A stretch of DNA of 64,000 bases, taken from the NCBI GenBank assembly GCA_038210135.1, contig JBBQWZ010000016.1, positions 43,668 to 107,667 on the forward strand, written 5' to 3'. Made by a program: the position numbers and the translations under genes. The DNA comes from JBBQWZ01 sp038210135 (GTDB lineage Bacteria; Acidobacteriota; Terriglobia; Bryobacterales; Bryobacteraceae). Shown in pieces: positions 18,141-26,648 of the stretch (position 1 is its first letter; every line of letters begins with the position of its first letter). The notes under the pieces were generated by a model, which saw only the letters and a program-made list of their open reading frames with translations, was not told where the DNA came from and searched no databases.

Positions 18141-18189
18141 TAACTTCGGGTCTGATGACGGCGAAGCCGCCGTGTCATGATGGATCTCG

Positions 18190-18915
18190 ATGATCACCCA
18201 GGACGCTCCGACGGCCAGTGAAGCCGTCACCAGAAAAGACTCTCCGATTATTATTGCGCTCGATGTCGAATCCGCCATCGAAGCGCGTACTCTTGTCAAC
18301 GCGCTGGGCGACCGCGCGAAATTTTACAAAGTCGGCCTCGAGCTGTACGCGGCAACCGGCATGCAGTTTGTCCGCGAACTGATCGAAAACGGAAACCAGG
18401 TTTTCCTCGACCTTAAGCTCTACGACATCGGCGAAACGGTGAAGCGGGCAGTTGCACAAGTGGCGAAGGTGCCGGGCATCCGCTTCCTGACGATTCACGG
18501 CAGCAGCGGATTGATGAAGGCAGCGGTTGCGGGCAAGGGCGGCTCTCCGCTCGAACTGCTGGCTGTCACTGTGCTCACGAGCTTTGATGAAACCGATCTC
18601 GCGGAGCTGGGCTATAAGACTTCCGTTGCCGACCTGGTTCAACTGCGCGTCCGCAGCGCGATGGATGCGGGCGTGAACGGTATCGTATGTTCGCCGCTTG
18701 AAGTGGCTGGCGTGCGCGCGATGACCGGCGCGTCGATGAAGTTGGTGACGCCCGGCGTGCGCTCGGCGGGCACGTCCGCGGGGGATCAGAAGCGCGTGGC
18801 GACACCGAAGCAGTCGATCGAAAACGGCGCGGACTACCTGGTGATCGGCCGGCAGGTGACGCGGGCGGCGAGCCCGGCGGAAGAGCTGGCGAAGATTCTC
18901 GAAGAGATCCGGTAA
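18190..18915 (+). CDS. pyrF: Orotidine 5'-phosphate decarboxylase
   Basis: 241 residues, the usual bacterial length. It catalyses the last step of UMP synthesis. The start IIIALDVESAIEA is the first beta strand, with the substrate-binding Asp. The catalytic motif FLDLKLYDIGETVKRAV contains the expected Asp-Lys-Asp set (DLKLYDI). The phosphate-binding end reads LVTPGVRSAG and later YLVIGRQVTRA. It lies 49 bases after selD on the same strand, probably in the same transcript, although the two pathways are unrelated. There are no other pyr genes in the window. Confidence 0.96.
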   Translation: MITQDAPTASEAVTRKDSPIIIALDVESAIEARTLVNALGDRAKFYKVGLELYAATGMQFVRELIENGNQVFLDLKLYDIGETVKRAVAQVAKVPGIRFLTIHGSSGLMKAAVAGKGGSPLELLAVTVLTSFDETDLAELGYKTSVADLVQLRVRSAMDAGVNGIVCSPLEVAGVRAMTGASMKLVTPGVRSAGTSAGDQKRVATPKQSIENGADYLVIGRQVTRAASPAEELAKILEEIR

Positions 18916-18941
18916 AGCGTTTTCGGTGCTAGGTTGGAAGT

Positions 18942-19169
18942 ATGGATAAGAGACTTGCGAAGAGACACAAGCGGGCGGTGACCCGCGCGAAAGAGCGCGT
19001 ACGAATCTCTGAGCCCGACGTCCGGACGCATGAGGAGATCGAAGCGGCGCGCGCAGCAAGCCAATCCGGGAATGTGAAGGACTCGGGTCCGGCGATGAAG
19101 GGCACGTCGGCACCGAGACAGGGCGGTCCGGCGACGGGCACGGGTAGCGCTCCGAAGACCAGCGTTTAA
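18942..19169 (+). CDS. Small basic protein, unknown
   Basis: 75 residues. The first half is strongly basic (MDKRLAKRHKRAVTRAKERV), the second half is rich in Gly, Ser, Pro and Thr and probably disordered. This could be a nucleic-acid-binding or ribosome-associated small protein, but no family is recognised. It starts 26 bases after pyrF on the same strand. Its TAA shares the palindrome TTAA (19166-19169) with the stop of the convergent neighbour. Confidence 0.55.
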   Translation: MDKRLAKRHKRAVTRAKERVRISEPDVRTHEEIEAARAASQSGNVKDSGPAMKGTSAPRQGGPATGTGSAPKTSV

Positions 19170-19513
19170 GGCTTTTTGCGGCTCGGTGTTTTCGCCTTCG
19201 GCGGACTGTATAGGCGGATCCACTGATCGAGAGTCGGCTTGCGCGTTTTCTTCTTGAGAACCGGCGGCGGAAGCGGCTTGAGCGTTCCGGCGCGATATGC
19301 GGCTATCGCATCGAGTAATTCGCCCAGCACGTTTCCACTAAATTCAGACGTAATCGGGCCATCGGCTTTGCCGTTCAGAACATCGTCGTGCGACCAGACC
19401 AGACGTTCGGATTGCTGACCTTCGAAAATCTTTTCGACGAATTCGGTATCGAGCGTCAGTTCCATGCGCTCCGAGGGTGAATACTTCGAACTCCAAAATT
19501 TGAGGAGCGCCAC
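19166..19513 (-). CDS. Conserved protein of unknown function
   Basis: 115 residues, soluble, no signal peptide. It begins MALLKFWSSKYSPSERMELT, and the last 40 residues are rich in Lys and Pro (LPPPVLKKKTRKPTLDQWIR). No catalytic motif is seen. It starts 12 bases after the stop of the LarA-like gene on the same strand and is probably co-transcribed with it. Its stop shares four bases with the convergent small basic protein gene. Confidence 0.6.
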   Translation of the reverse strand: MALLKFWSSKYSPSERMELTLDTEFVEKIFEGQQSERLVWSHDDVLNGKADGPITSEFSGNVLGELLDAIAAYRAGTLKPLPPPVLKKKTRKPTLDQWIRLYSPPKAKTPSRKKP

Positions 19514-19525
19514 GGGACCTTGGCG

Positions 19526-20809
19526 CTAGTGCCCGACACCGGCGAGTTCGCGCATGCCGGCAAGCAGGTTGCCGTCCGCATCGAACGACATCTCTTCCGG
19601 ACCGCCGATAATTTCGAGAATCGGATTCGCCTCGATTTCGGCTCGAAGATTTTCACTTAACTTTAGCAACGTGATGTCGAGCGAATTGCGAATCCAGGCC
19701 CAGGTTACCTCGCCGAGGTCGGTGCGCCCGACCGTGGGCAGGATCTTCGACAGGCAGACCTTATCGGTCGGGAAGTGAATCGGCGTCCGAATGCAGGCGG
19801 GTGTCGAGGCGGTCAGCGAATTGATCTGCGTCGGCGTCCAATCGATCTTTTCGAGAATGCGATCGTGGATGACATCGGCCATCCCGATGCCGACGCCGTT
19901 GCCGTAGGTGTTGTCGCTGAGGTCGCGGAGGTAGATGCGGTTGATCCGCGCGGCTTGCGGCCAGGGATTGTAGGCTCCGTTGACGCTACGGTTGACGACC
20001 TTGGTATCCATACCAGCGCCGGAAATGTTCTTGCCAATTTCGTCGAGGATCAGGATATCGGCTTCCGCCACTGGAATCCGGCCCATCCAACTCTTGGCGA
20101 GTTCTAAAAGCGCGAGCTCGCGCTCTTCCATCTGCTCCACTGGCACGGCGGTGAGTTGCGCGGTGTTGTGGTTCGCGTCTTCGAGAATCGCCAGGCCGCC
20201 GAGAATCTTGCCGGAACTCAAAACCTGGCGTCCGATGGTGCGGATTACATGCTCGAGGCCGAGCCGGTAGGCGTAGGTGTGATAGCGCTGCGCGCCGGCG
20301 AATTTGCCCAGCCCAATCGCCATCATCTTCATCAGGCCGCTCTCAATTTTGCCCTCGAAATCGGTGTGCCACTTGACGCGTCCGGCGAGGAAGACGCCAT
20401 CGCTTTCGGCGGCGTTGCGATCGAGAAACGCCTCGATGCCTTCGGGCGTCGAGCCGACGCTGACCACGTCGAGCGAGCTCAGGATGGGGCAATCCATCGT
20501 CGCTTCATGAATTCCATAGTGCGCAAGCACGTCGGCTTGGCCCTCGGCTGAGGCGGCTCCGTGGCTGCCCATGGCGGGGAAGATGAAGGGTTTCGCGCCG
20601 GCCTCTTTCCAGAAATCGACGATTGCGCGGGTGATGGTCGAGATATTCGAAATGCCGCGGGATCCGACGCCGATGGCGACGCGGCCGCCGGGCTTCACGC
20701 GCGAGGCGAAGCCGGAGGCTCGCAGTTCTTTTCGAACGGCGTCGGCGACATCCGCGATGCGGCGATCGGGGAAATTCTGGCGAACCGTGAGCAGGCGGGG
20801 AAACTGCAT
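19526..20809 (-). CDS. LarA-like (DUF2088) protein
   Basis: 427 residues. The N-terminal part contains AIGVGSRGISNISTITRAIV and FIFPAMGSHGAASAEGQADV, which resemble LarA lactate racemase and relatives (DUF2088), enzymes using a nickel-pincer nucleotide cofactor. Tyr and His positions such as QRYHTYAY and the metal-like DEIGKNISGAGMDTKVVNR segment fit an isomerase-type active site, but I cannot confirm cofactor-binding Lys or His residues by eye. The cofactor genes larB, larC and larE are absent here. The substrate is not lactate for certain; a 2-hydroxyacid is a reasonable guess. ATG at 20809. Confidence 0.65.
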   Translation of the reverse strand: MQFPRLLTVRQNFPDRRIADVADAVRKELRASGFASRVKPGGRVAIGVGSRGISNISTITRAIVDFWKEAGAKPFIFPAMGSHGAASAEGQADVLAHYGIHEATMDCPILSSLDVVSVGSTPEGIEAFLDRNAAESDGVFLAGRVKWHTDFEGKIESGLMKMMAIGLGKFAGAQRYHTYAYRLGLEHVIRTIGRQVLSSGKILGGLAILEDANHNTAQLTAVPVEQMEERELALLELAKSWMGRIPVAEADILILDEIGKNISGAGMDTKVVNRSVNGAYNPWPQAARINRIYLRDLSDNTYGNGVGIGMADVIHDRILEKIDWTPTQINSLTASTPACIRTPIHFPTDKVCLSKILPTVGRTDLGEVTWAWIRNSLDITLLKLSENLRAEIEANPILEIIGGPEEMSFDADGNLLAGMRELAGVGH

Positions 20810-20904
20810 GGGTTTAGTCTAACGCTCCGAGGCGGGGCGAAGCGGACCGGCGCAGGTTCTATCGAGAGAACGATCTGTTGAGAAAAACTAAAGGGAAAGC
20901 TGGA

Positions 20905-21534
20905 CTAGCTTTCCTGCCACTGCCGCTCGAGCATGCGGGTATATTCGCCCGACGCATAGATTTCGAATGCCCAGCCGCTGGCCGTAATATCGGCGAATGG
21001 CGTTTGGCTTTGGGTGCAGGAAAACAGCTGGTCGGCGTAGCGGTAGTAATTCTTGACGAACTCATTGGCCAGGTCCTTGCGATTCGGTACGGCGGCGAAA
21101 ACCGAGTTGAGTCCCAATGCGCGCGTGAAGATCGACTTGTAATCGGCCACGCCCCACTTGCGAAGCTTCGCTTGCACGCTCGCCGGAGAGTCGTGGATCA
21201 GCAGCGCCGCAAAGCTCTGCGATTTGATTCCCGCCTCGACCAGAGCCGGCGTACGGCTCACGTATTCCATGCACTGATCGATCCAGCGGACCAGATCCTT
21301 ACCGACGTAATACAGCATCCGGATTTCGCAGAAGCGGCCGTCGAGCAGCGTCTTTTCGAGGTCGTCGCGAGACTGCTCTCCGGACGGTAGCAATCCCTGC
21401 AGCATCAGACTTGCCCGCGAACTTTCGACCAGCTTATCCGGCCCACCCGAATCGGCAAACGGATGTAGGATTAGCGGCGGCAGATCGTGAGCCACAATCG
21501 TTTCGGCGGAGCAGTATGAATGATTCTCGACCAT
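20905..21534 (-). CDS. Protein of unknown function
   Basis: 209 residues from the ATG at 21534, which follows AGGAAA; the frame is open to 21603 without a better site. Soluble, no signal peptide. Recognisable stretches are LEKTLLDGRFCEIRMLYYVG, LVRWIDQCMEYVSRTPALVE and FVKNYYRYADQLFSCTQSQT. It has several Cys and Tyr residues but no known catalytic motif. It sits between the M28-PDZ peptidase gene (upstream on the same strand) and the LarA-like gene. No function is proposed. Confidence 0.6.
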   Translation of the reverse strand: MVENHSYCSAETIVAHDLPPLILHPFADSGGPDKLVESSRASLMLQGLLPSGEQSRDDLEKTLLDGRFCEIRMLYYVGKDLVRWIDQCMEYVSRTPALVEAGIKSQSFAALLIHDSPASVQAKLRKWGVADYKSIFTRALGLNSVFAAVPNRKDLANEFVKNYYRYADQLFSCTQSQTPFADITASGWAFEIYASGEYTRMLERQWQES

Positions 21535-21599
21535 TTTATTTCCTAAGCGACTTGGAGACTGGCAATGGGTCCCAACCGCTGTGCACCAAGTATCCCAGA

Positions 21600-23408
21600 T
21601 CAACGCCTTACGGTCAGCAGTACTTTGGCTTCAATCGGCTGGTCCCCCCGCAGGACTTTAACAAGTACTGTGTCGCCCGGCTTCTTAGTTCGAAGGAGGT
21701 AGGTGAAGTCGGTTAGGTTCTTCACTTCCTTGCCGTCGAACTCGATCAAAATGTCCCCCGCTTTGAGCCCCGCCTTCTGCGCCGGAGTGCCGTCGCGGAC
21801 GTCGGCGAAGCGCACACCCTTCGGCGGTTCGTTGAAATCCGGAATGCTGCCGAAGGCCGGCCCGTATCCGCCGCCTCCGCCCGATGCCGAAGCCTCGGCC
21901 TGCGGTTTTGTATCGACGACGCGAACGAAGTCCGGCCGGCCCTGTTCCGCCACCAGGGTGCTGGTCAGGTCCGCGATCAGGTCGAGAACATGGGTCGCGC
22001 CAACTGCATCTATTTTATCGGCCGTATCCGACGGCTTGTGATAGTCGCCGTGCAGGCCGGAGAAGAAAAACAATGTCGGAATCCGCTTTGTAGTGAACGA
22101 AGTGTGGTCGCTCGATCCGTACCCGCCCTGCTCCGTCAAGTCGAGCTTTAGGCCGTAATTGTCCTTGGTCCCGTCCAGCATCGCCTTGAACGTGGAGCCG
22201 GTGCCGGATCCGCCCAGGAACACCCGGTTGTCGCGGATGCGGCCGATCATGTCCATGTTGACCATCGTGACCGCCTTGTCGAGCGGCTTCAACGGATTTG
22301 CGACGTAGTACGAACTGCCGAGCAGTCCGAGTTCCTCGCCTGCAAACGTCAGAAACAGGATGCCGCGTTTATGTTTGGGCTGATGGCCGAACCATTTCGC
22401 CAATTCGATCACGCCTGAAGTGCCGGAAGCGTTGTCGTCCGCGCCATGGTGGATCTGGCCGAGTTGCGACGGCGCAAGAGAATGGCTGTCGCCCAGACCC
22501 AGGTGATCATAATGCGCTCCAATGACGACGTACTCGTCCGTCTCGCCGGGCAAATAACCGGCGACATTGTGCGCGGTTTTGGTGATTCTGGCGAGGTCGG
22601 TCGAAATCTGCGCCTCGATGCCGAGCGCGGTCGAACGGGGCTGGAGATCCTTGTCGATGGCCGATGCGATCTCGCGCAGATCTTTTCCGGCCGCTTTCAG
22701 CCAACCTTCGGCAACCGCGCTTTTCACTTGCAGGAACGGCATGCCGGCATTCGCCGGTCCGGCGGTCTTGCTGAAATCGTCGAGGCCGTCCTGTTTGTCA
22801 GTGTGCTGATGACTGTCGTTCACCACGATCACGCCGCGCGCGCCATGCAGGCGCGCATTCGACGCTTTTGAAATGAACTGCGAATGCAAAGTCATCGTAG
22901 TGCCGTCGAACTTCGATTTCTCGTCGAATTCCTGCGGCTCGTGCCTTAACAGCAGCACGATCTTGTCCTTGACGTCGATATCGCGGTAATCATCGTAGCC
23001 GAGTTCCGGCGCTGTGATTCCGTAGCCGACGAAGACTACCTGGCCGGAAGCTTTACCGGCCTCAGAAAAGCCGAACGGCAGAAAATCGGCGCCGGACTTC
23101 CAGTGTTTTGTCTTGCCCTGCTCGACGGTAATTAAGCGATTGCCGCTTCCCAATTTCGCGCTCACCGTCACCGGAAATGGCTGCAGCCAGGACCCGCCCA
23201 CAGGTTCGAGGCCCGCCTTTTTGAATTCTCCGGCGATGTATTTTGCAGCCTTTTCCAGTTGCGGGGTGCCCGTTGCGCGCCCCTTCAGCGGATCCGACGC
23301 CAGGTATTTCACGTGGTCGAGGTAGGCGTCCGGCTTGATGTCCGCGGCGGACAGGCCCGTCAGCGCCAGCGTCAAAGCGACGGGCAGAGCGAAGAGGCGA
23401 ATTCTCAT
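21600..23408 (-). CDS. Exported M28-family zinc peptidase with C-terminal PDZ domain
   Basis: 602 residues with a signal peptide (ending LTGLSA). Order: N-terminal part of the peptidase, a protease-associated (PA) insert, the M28 catalytic core, then a PDZ domain. Zinc and catalytic residues are visible in GAHYDHLGLG, HHGADDNASGTSGV, FAGEELGLLGS, MVNMDMIGR and the final YGSSDHTSF. The PDZ domain runs VRFADVRDGTPAQKAGLKAG, then DILIEFDGKEVKNL. It probably trims peptides or amino-terminal residues in the periplasm or outside the cell. It is followed by the uncharacterised 209-residue gene. A second M28 peptidase without PDZ lies at 59993. Confidence 0.93.
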   Translation of the reverse strand: MRIRLFALPVALTLALTGLSAADIKPDAYLDHVKYLASDPLKGRATGTPQLEKAAKYIAGEFKKAGLEPVGGSWLQPFPVTVSAKLGSGNRLITVEQGKTKHWKSGADFLPFGFSEAGKASGQVVFVGYGITAPELGYDDYRDIDVKDKIVLLLRHEPQEFDEKSKFDGTTMTLHSQFISKASNARLHGARGVIVVNDSHQHTDKQDGLDDFSKTAGPANAGMPFLQVKSAVAEGWLKAAGKDLREIASAIDKDLQPRSTALGIEAQISTDLARITKTAHNVAGYLPGETDEYVVIGAHYDHLGLGDSHSLAPSQLGQIHHGADDNASGTSGVIELAKWFGHQPKHKRGILFLTFAGEELGLLGSSYYVANPLKPLDKAVTMVNMDMIGRIRDNRVFLGGSGTGSTFKAMLDGTKDNYGLKLDLTEQGGYGSSDHTSFTTKRIPTLFFFSGLHGDYHKPSDTADKIDAVGATHVLDLIADLTSTLVAEQGRPDFVRVVDTKPQAEASASGGGGGYGPAFGSIPDFNEPPKGVRFADVRDGTPAQKAGLKAGDILIEFDGKEVKNLTDFTYLLRTKKPGDTVLVKVLRGDQPIEAKVLLTVRR

Positions 23409-23415
23409 TAGAACG

Positions 23416-24399
23416 TTATTGCTTTCCTGGGATCAGCGACGGAATCTTCACTTCGCAGCATTTTTCCCCGGCGTCGGGATGCGCTTTCTGATAATCGATT
23501 TCGAGCTCGATCAGCTGCTTCAGGTTCTGCCACGGGAGGCTGCCCGTTAAGCGGCGGCCGTTCAGGAAGATGGTCGGAGTCGCGTCCACCTGCAAAGATT
23601 TTCCCTGCGCCAGCGACTGATTCACTTCGTTCTCGGTCGCCTTAGTGTCGACGCAGCGGCTGAGTTGCAGTACGTCCAGCTTCTTCTCGGTGGCGAAGTC
23701 GGTGATCTTCTGTTTCACGTTCTCGGGCGTGATTTCCTGCTGTCTCGCGAACATGTAATCGTGATAATCCCAAAAGCTCGCCGGGTTGGAGCGGAACACG
23801 CAGCGTCCGCCAATGGCCGCCGTGCGCGCCCAATTGTGGATCGAGTCGAGCGGATTATCGCGGAAATATACGCGCACTTTATCCGCATATTCTTTGACAA
23901 CGTTTTCGCGAAGAATGCGGCCTTCCTCCTTGCACAGAGGGCATTGGAAGTCGCTGAACACCACCATCACGACCGACGCCCCTGGAGCGCCGAAGCTCGG
24001 CTGCAAGTCCACCTTCAGCTTGTCGAGCTCATCCTGAAACGGACTCTTGCCGAGATCGTGAACCGTACCGCGAATCAGCTTTTGGCCGTTCTTCGAAACC
24101 AGATACGTGCGGTCCTGCGCCGCTTGCCCGTACACCAGGTGCACGTCCACCTGATAGAGGTCCGGCGTCGGACCGGGTTTCGGATCGTCGATTGTGAGAG
24201 CGACCTGCGGAATGATGAGATCGAGATGGCGCAAATAGGATTCCAGTTTGGTTTTGTCGAGAGCCGGAGTTTTCGCGGCGGGCGCGGGCTTCGCGGCGGT
24301 CGGTTTCGCGACAGTAGGCTTCGCGGGAGCCGTTTGCCCGAACGCGACCGTGGCGGCAATGCCTGCCAACAACCCAGTAGTAAAAATTCGATTCAGCAT
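23416..24399 (-). CDS. Exported DsbA-like thioredoxin-fold protein
   Basis: 327 residues. Signal peptide (IAATVAFGQ) followed by an Ala/Lys/Pro repeat linker built from AKPT-like units, a 90-residue region, then a DsbA-type thioredoxin domain with the active site FSDFQCPLC near residue 152 and a cis-proline segment VDATPTIFLNGRRLTG. It would form, isomerise or reduce disulphides in the periplasm; the class resembles the fusions often annotated as DSBA oxidoreductase or vitamin K epoxide reductase partners. The ATG has AAGGA upstream. It lies just upstream of the M28-PDZ gene (7-base gap), so the two may be co-transcribed. Confidence 0.88.
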   Translation of the reverse strand: MLNRIFTTGLLAGIAATVAFGQTAPAKPTVAKPTAAKPAPAAKTPALDKTKLESYLRHLDLIIPQVALTIDDPKPGPTPDLYQVDVHLVYGQAAQDRTYLVSKNGQKLIRGTVHDLGKSPFQDELDKLKVDLQPSFGAPGASVVMVVFSDFQCPLCKEEGRILRENVVKEYADKVRVYFRDNPLDSIHNWARTAAIGGRCVFRSNPASFWDYHDYMFARQQEITPENVKQKITDFATEKKLDVLQLSRCVDTKATENEVNQSLAQGKSLQVDATPTIFLNGRRLTGSLPWQNLKQLIELEIDYQKAHPDAGEKCCEVKIPSLIPGKQ

Positions 24400-24459
24400 G
24401 TATTCCTTCCGGATAGTGATTTGACGCGCCCCGCGATTAACGGGTTGGATAGGCGCGCA

Positions 24460-26007
24460 TTAGAGCACGGGTCCGATCCGCCAGGGTACGAATTCCTGAT
24501 GGCCCAGACGTTCGCTGCAGGTCCGCTCGCCGGACGCGGCGCGCAACACCATTTCGTAGATTTCACGGCCGACTTCGGTGACCGTCGCGTCGCCGTCCGC
24601 GATGCTACCTGCGTTGATATCCATATTATCCCGCATGCGCCGGTAGGTTGAAGTATTGGTGGCGATCTTGATGACGGGTACGGTGGGGAAGCCGATCGCG
24701 CTGCCGCGTCCGGTTGTGAATGCGATCAGGTTGACGCCTCCGGCTGCGAGTCCGGTGAGCGAAACCGGATCGTAGCCTGGCGTGTTCATAAAGACGAAGC
24801 CCGGTGCCGTCACGCGGCCGGCGTAATCCACCACTTCATTCAGCGGCGACGTTCCGGCTTTCGCAATCGCACCCAGAGATTTCTCGAGAATGGTGGTGAG
24901 GCCGCCTTCTTTGTTTCCAGGCGACGGATTGTCGTTGAAGCTGCCGCCCCACTTGACCAAATAGTTTTTGTAATTGCGGACGTGCATGAGCAGATTTTCC
25001 GCGACCTCGCGACTGCGCGCGCGGCGGACCAGCAGATGTTCGGCGCCAAAAATTTCCGTGGTTTCGGCCAGGACGGCGGACGCACCGATCTCGGCGAGCA
25101 AGTCGGAACAATAGCCGAGCGCCGGGTTCGCGGTGATGCCGGAGAACGAATCCGAGCCGCCGCAATTGAGGCCCAGCACAATCTTGCTGGCCGGAACCTC
25201 GATGCGCTGTTCGCTCGACGCTCGCTCGATCATTTTCGCGATCTCAAGGCGCGCGGCTTCGACCGTAGCCGTTGTGCCGCCGGAGGTCTGGAGCGTCATG
25301 CCGACAATGCGGTCCGCGCGCGGGGCGCTGTTGGCCGCTATGCCGAGGTAGTGGTCGATCTGATTCACTTCGCAGCCCAGGCCGAGAATGATTGCCGCCG
25401 AAACATTGGGATGATCGAGCACGCCCCACAAGGTCCGCTGCAACTGATCGGTGTCGGGACCGAAAGCGTGTCCGCATCCTTCGCCATGCGGGAAGGCGAC
25501 GATGCCATCGACGTTGGGCGGCAGCGTTTCGTTCTTGTAGGTGGCCGCGATCAGCTCCGCCGTGTGCGCCGCGCAGTTTGAAGCTGCCACCACCGCGATG
25601 TAGTTTCGCGTTCCGACGCGTCCGTCGGCGCGCTGGTAACCCATAAAGGTTGCGGAACTGGCGGAAGCCTTTGCGATCGCATGATCGCTCGCCGGATATT
25701 CGTAGTCGAATTCCTGCTCTTCGAATGCGATGTTGTGGGTGTGCAGATGATCGCCGGGGGCAAGCGTTGTTCGGGCGCGGCCAATGACTTCGCCATAGCG
25801 AACGACCACCTCGCCTTCGGCGATCGGCTTCAAGGCGATCTTATGTCCCATCGGAATCGGGGCGCGCGTGCGAATCACGATGCCGCCGATCTCGACCTCC
25901 TGCCCTTCGGGAAGGGGCACGCGCGCAATCGCGACGTTGTCACGTTGGGTCAACAGGATCGCCGCGCGATCGCGCGTGGGCGGAAGGGAAATATCAATAA
26001 GACTCAT
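24460..26007 (-). CDS. uxaA: Altronate dehydratase
   Basis: 515 residues, the normal length. It dehydrates D-altronate to 2-keto-3-deoxygluconate in galacturonate catabolism, using iron. An N-terminal SAF-like domain (residues 1-90, containing LAPGDHLHTHNIAFEEQE) is followed by the large domain with GYQRADGRVGTRNYIAVVAA, FPHGEGCGHAFGPDT, ILGLGCEVNQIDHYLG and GLNCGGSDSFSGITANPALG, all typical of the UxaA/GarD family. A GarD-type galactarate dehydratase is the alternative. Its ATG overlaps the stop of the HIT gene (ATGA), so the two are coupled. No other uronate genes are nearby. Confidence 0.92.
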   Translation of the reverse strand: MSLIDISLPPTRDRAAILLTQRDNVAIARVPLPEGQEVEIGGIVIRTRAPIPMGHKIALKPIAEGEVVVRYGEVIGRARTTLAPGDHLHTHNIAFEEQEFDYEYPASDHAIAKASASSATFMGYQRADGRVGTRNYIAVVAASNCAAHTAELIAATYKNETLPPNVDGIVAFPHGEGCGHAFGPDTDQLQRTLWGVLDHPNVSAAIILGLGCEVNQIDHYLGIAANSAPRADRIVGMTLQTSGGTTATVEAARLEIAKMIERASSEQRIEVPASKIVLGLNCGGSDSFSGITANPALGYCSDLLAEIGASAVLAETTEIFGAEHLLVRRARSREVAENLLMHVRNYKNYLVKWGGSFNDNPSPGNKEGGLTTILEKSLGAIAKAGTSPLNEVVDYAGRVTAPGFVFMNTPGYDPVSLTGLAAGGVNLIAFTTGRGSAIGFPTVPVIKIATNTSTYRRMRDNMDINAGSIADGDATVTEVGREIYEMVLRAASGERTCSERLGHQEFVPWRIGPVL

Positions 26008-26549
26008 CGGAGGAGAACCGTTTCTGTCACCTGTTCGCCCAGGTGCACGTGGAATGTATTGCTGTTGGCTACGGGGTGGATCCAGAATCCATTTTGTCCC
26101 GGCAGAGGAATCTGATCCGGCGACGAAGCCGCAATGAAATTTTGCGTCTCGACGCCGTCAAGCAGGCGTCCGATATGAATGTGCATGTGACACTGCGTGC
26201 GGACCCGCTGCCCGTTCATCGCAATCGCCCAGCGTTCGCCCCAGTTTGTTTTCGCTTTTTCGATGGCCGCGGTCCACAACGCGGTCCGTTGCTGGGCGTT
26301 CAGGTCTTCGAGGCGATGCGGTCCGGCCGAATGAACGCGAGGCAGTGCCAGCCAGCGATTCGGCTTTCGCGGATTGATGTCTTTCACAAGCAGGACCGGC
26401 GCATCGGTAGGATGCTTTTCAACTTCCGCACACAGGCTGCACTCGCGCGCCTTCAGCGTCTCCGGCTGCGAAATGTCGCACTGGCAGTTCAGCTGCCCGA
26501 ACAGCGGAACCGCCGTAACCGCGAATGTCAAGATGACAAGCCAGCGCAT
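26004..26549 (-). CDS. Exported HIT-superfamily protein
   Basis: 181 residues from the ATG at 26549, which begins a signal peptide (LTFAVTAVPLFGQ). The frame runs further upstream but across the divergent promoter. The motif QCHMHIHIGRLL is the H-x-H-x-H signature of HIT hydrolases and resembles the secreted CDP-diacylglycerol pyrophosphatase (Cdh) branch. Four N-terminal cysteines (CQCDI, CSLC) may bind metal or form disulphides. A nucleotide-diphosphate hydrolase in the periplasm is inferred. Coupled to uxaA by a four-base overlap, an unexpected pairing. Confidence 0.8.
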   Translation of the reverse strand: MRWLVILTFAVTAVPLFGQLNCQCDISQPETLKARECSLCAEVEKHPTDAPVLLVKDINPRKPNRWLALPRVHSAGPHRLEDLNAQQRTALWTAAIEKAKTNWGERWAIAMNGQRVRTQCHMHIHIGRLLDGVETQNFIAASSPDQIPLPGQNGFWIHPVANSNTFHVHLGEQVTETVLLR

Positions 26550-26648
26550 GGGTCGATTATAGCGGCTCGCGTTTTTCGAGTTCGCGATCTTCGAGGTGGA
26601 CCGGTTCGATGGCTCGATGAGGATGCGGCGCCCTCCTATACTGAGAAG

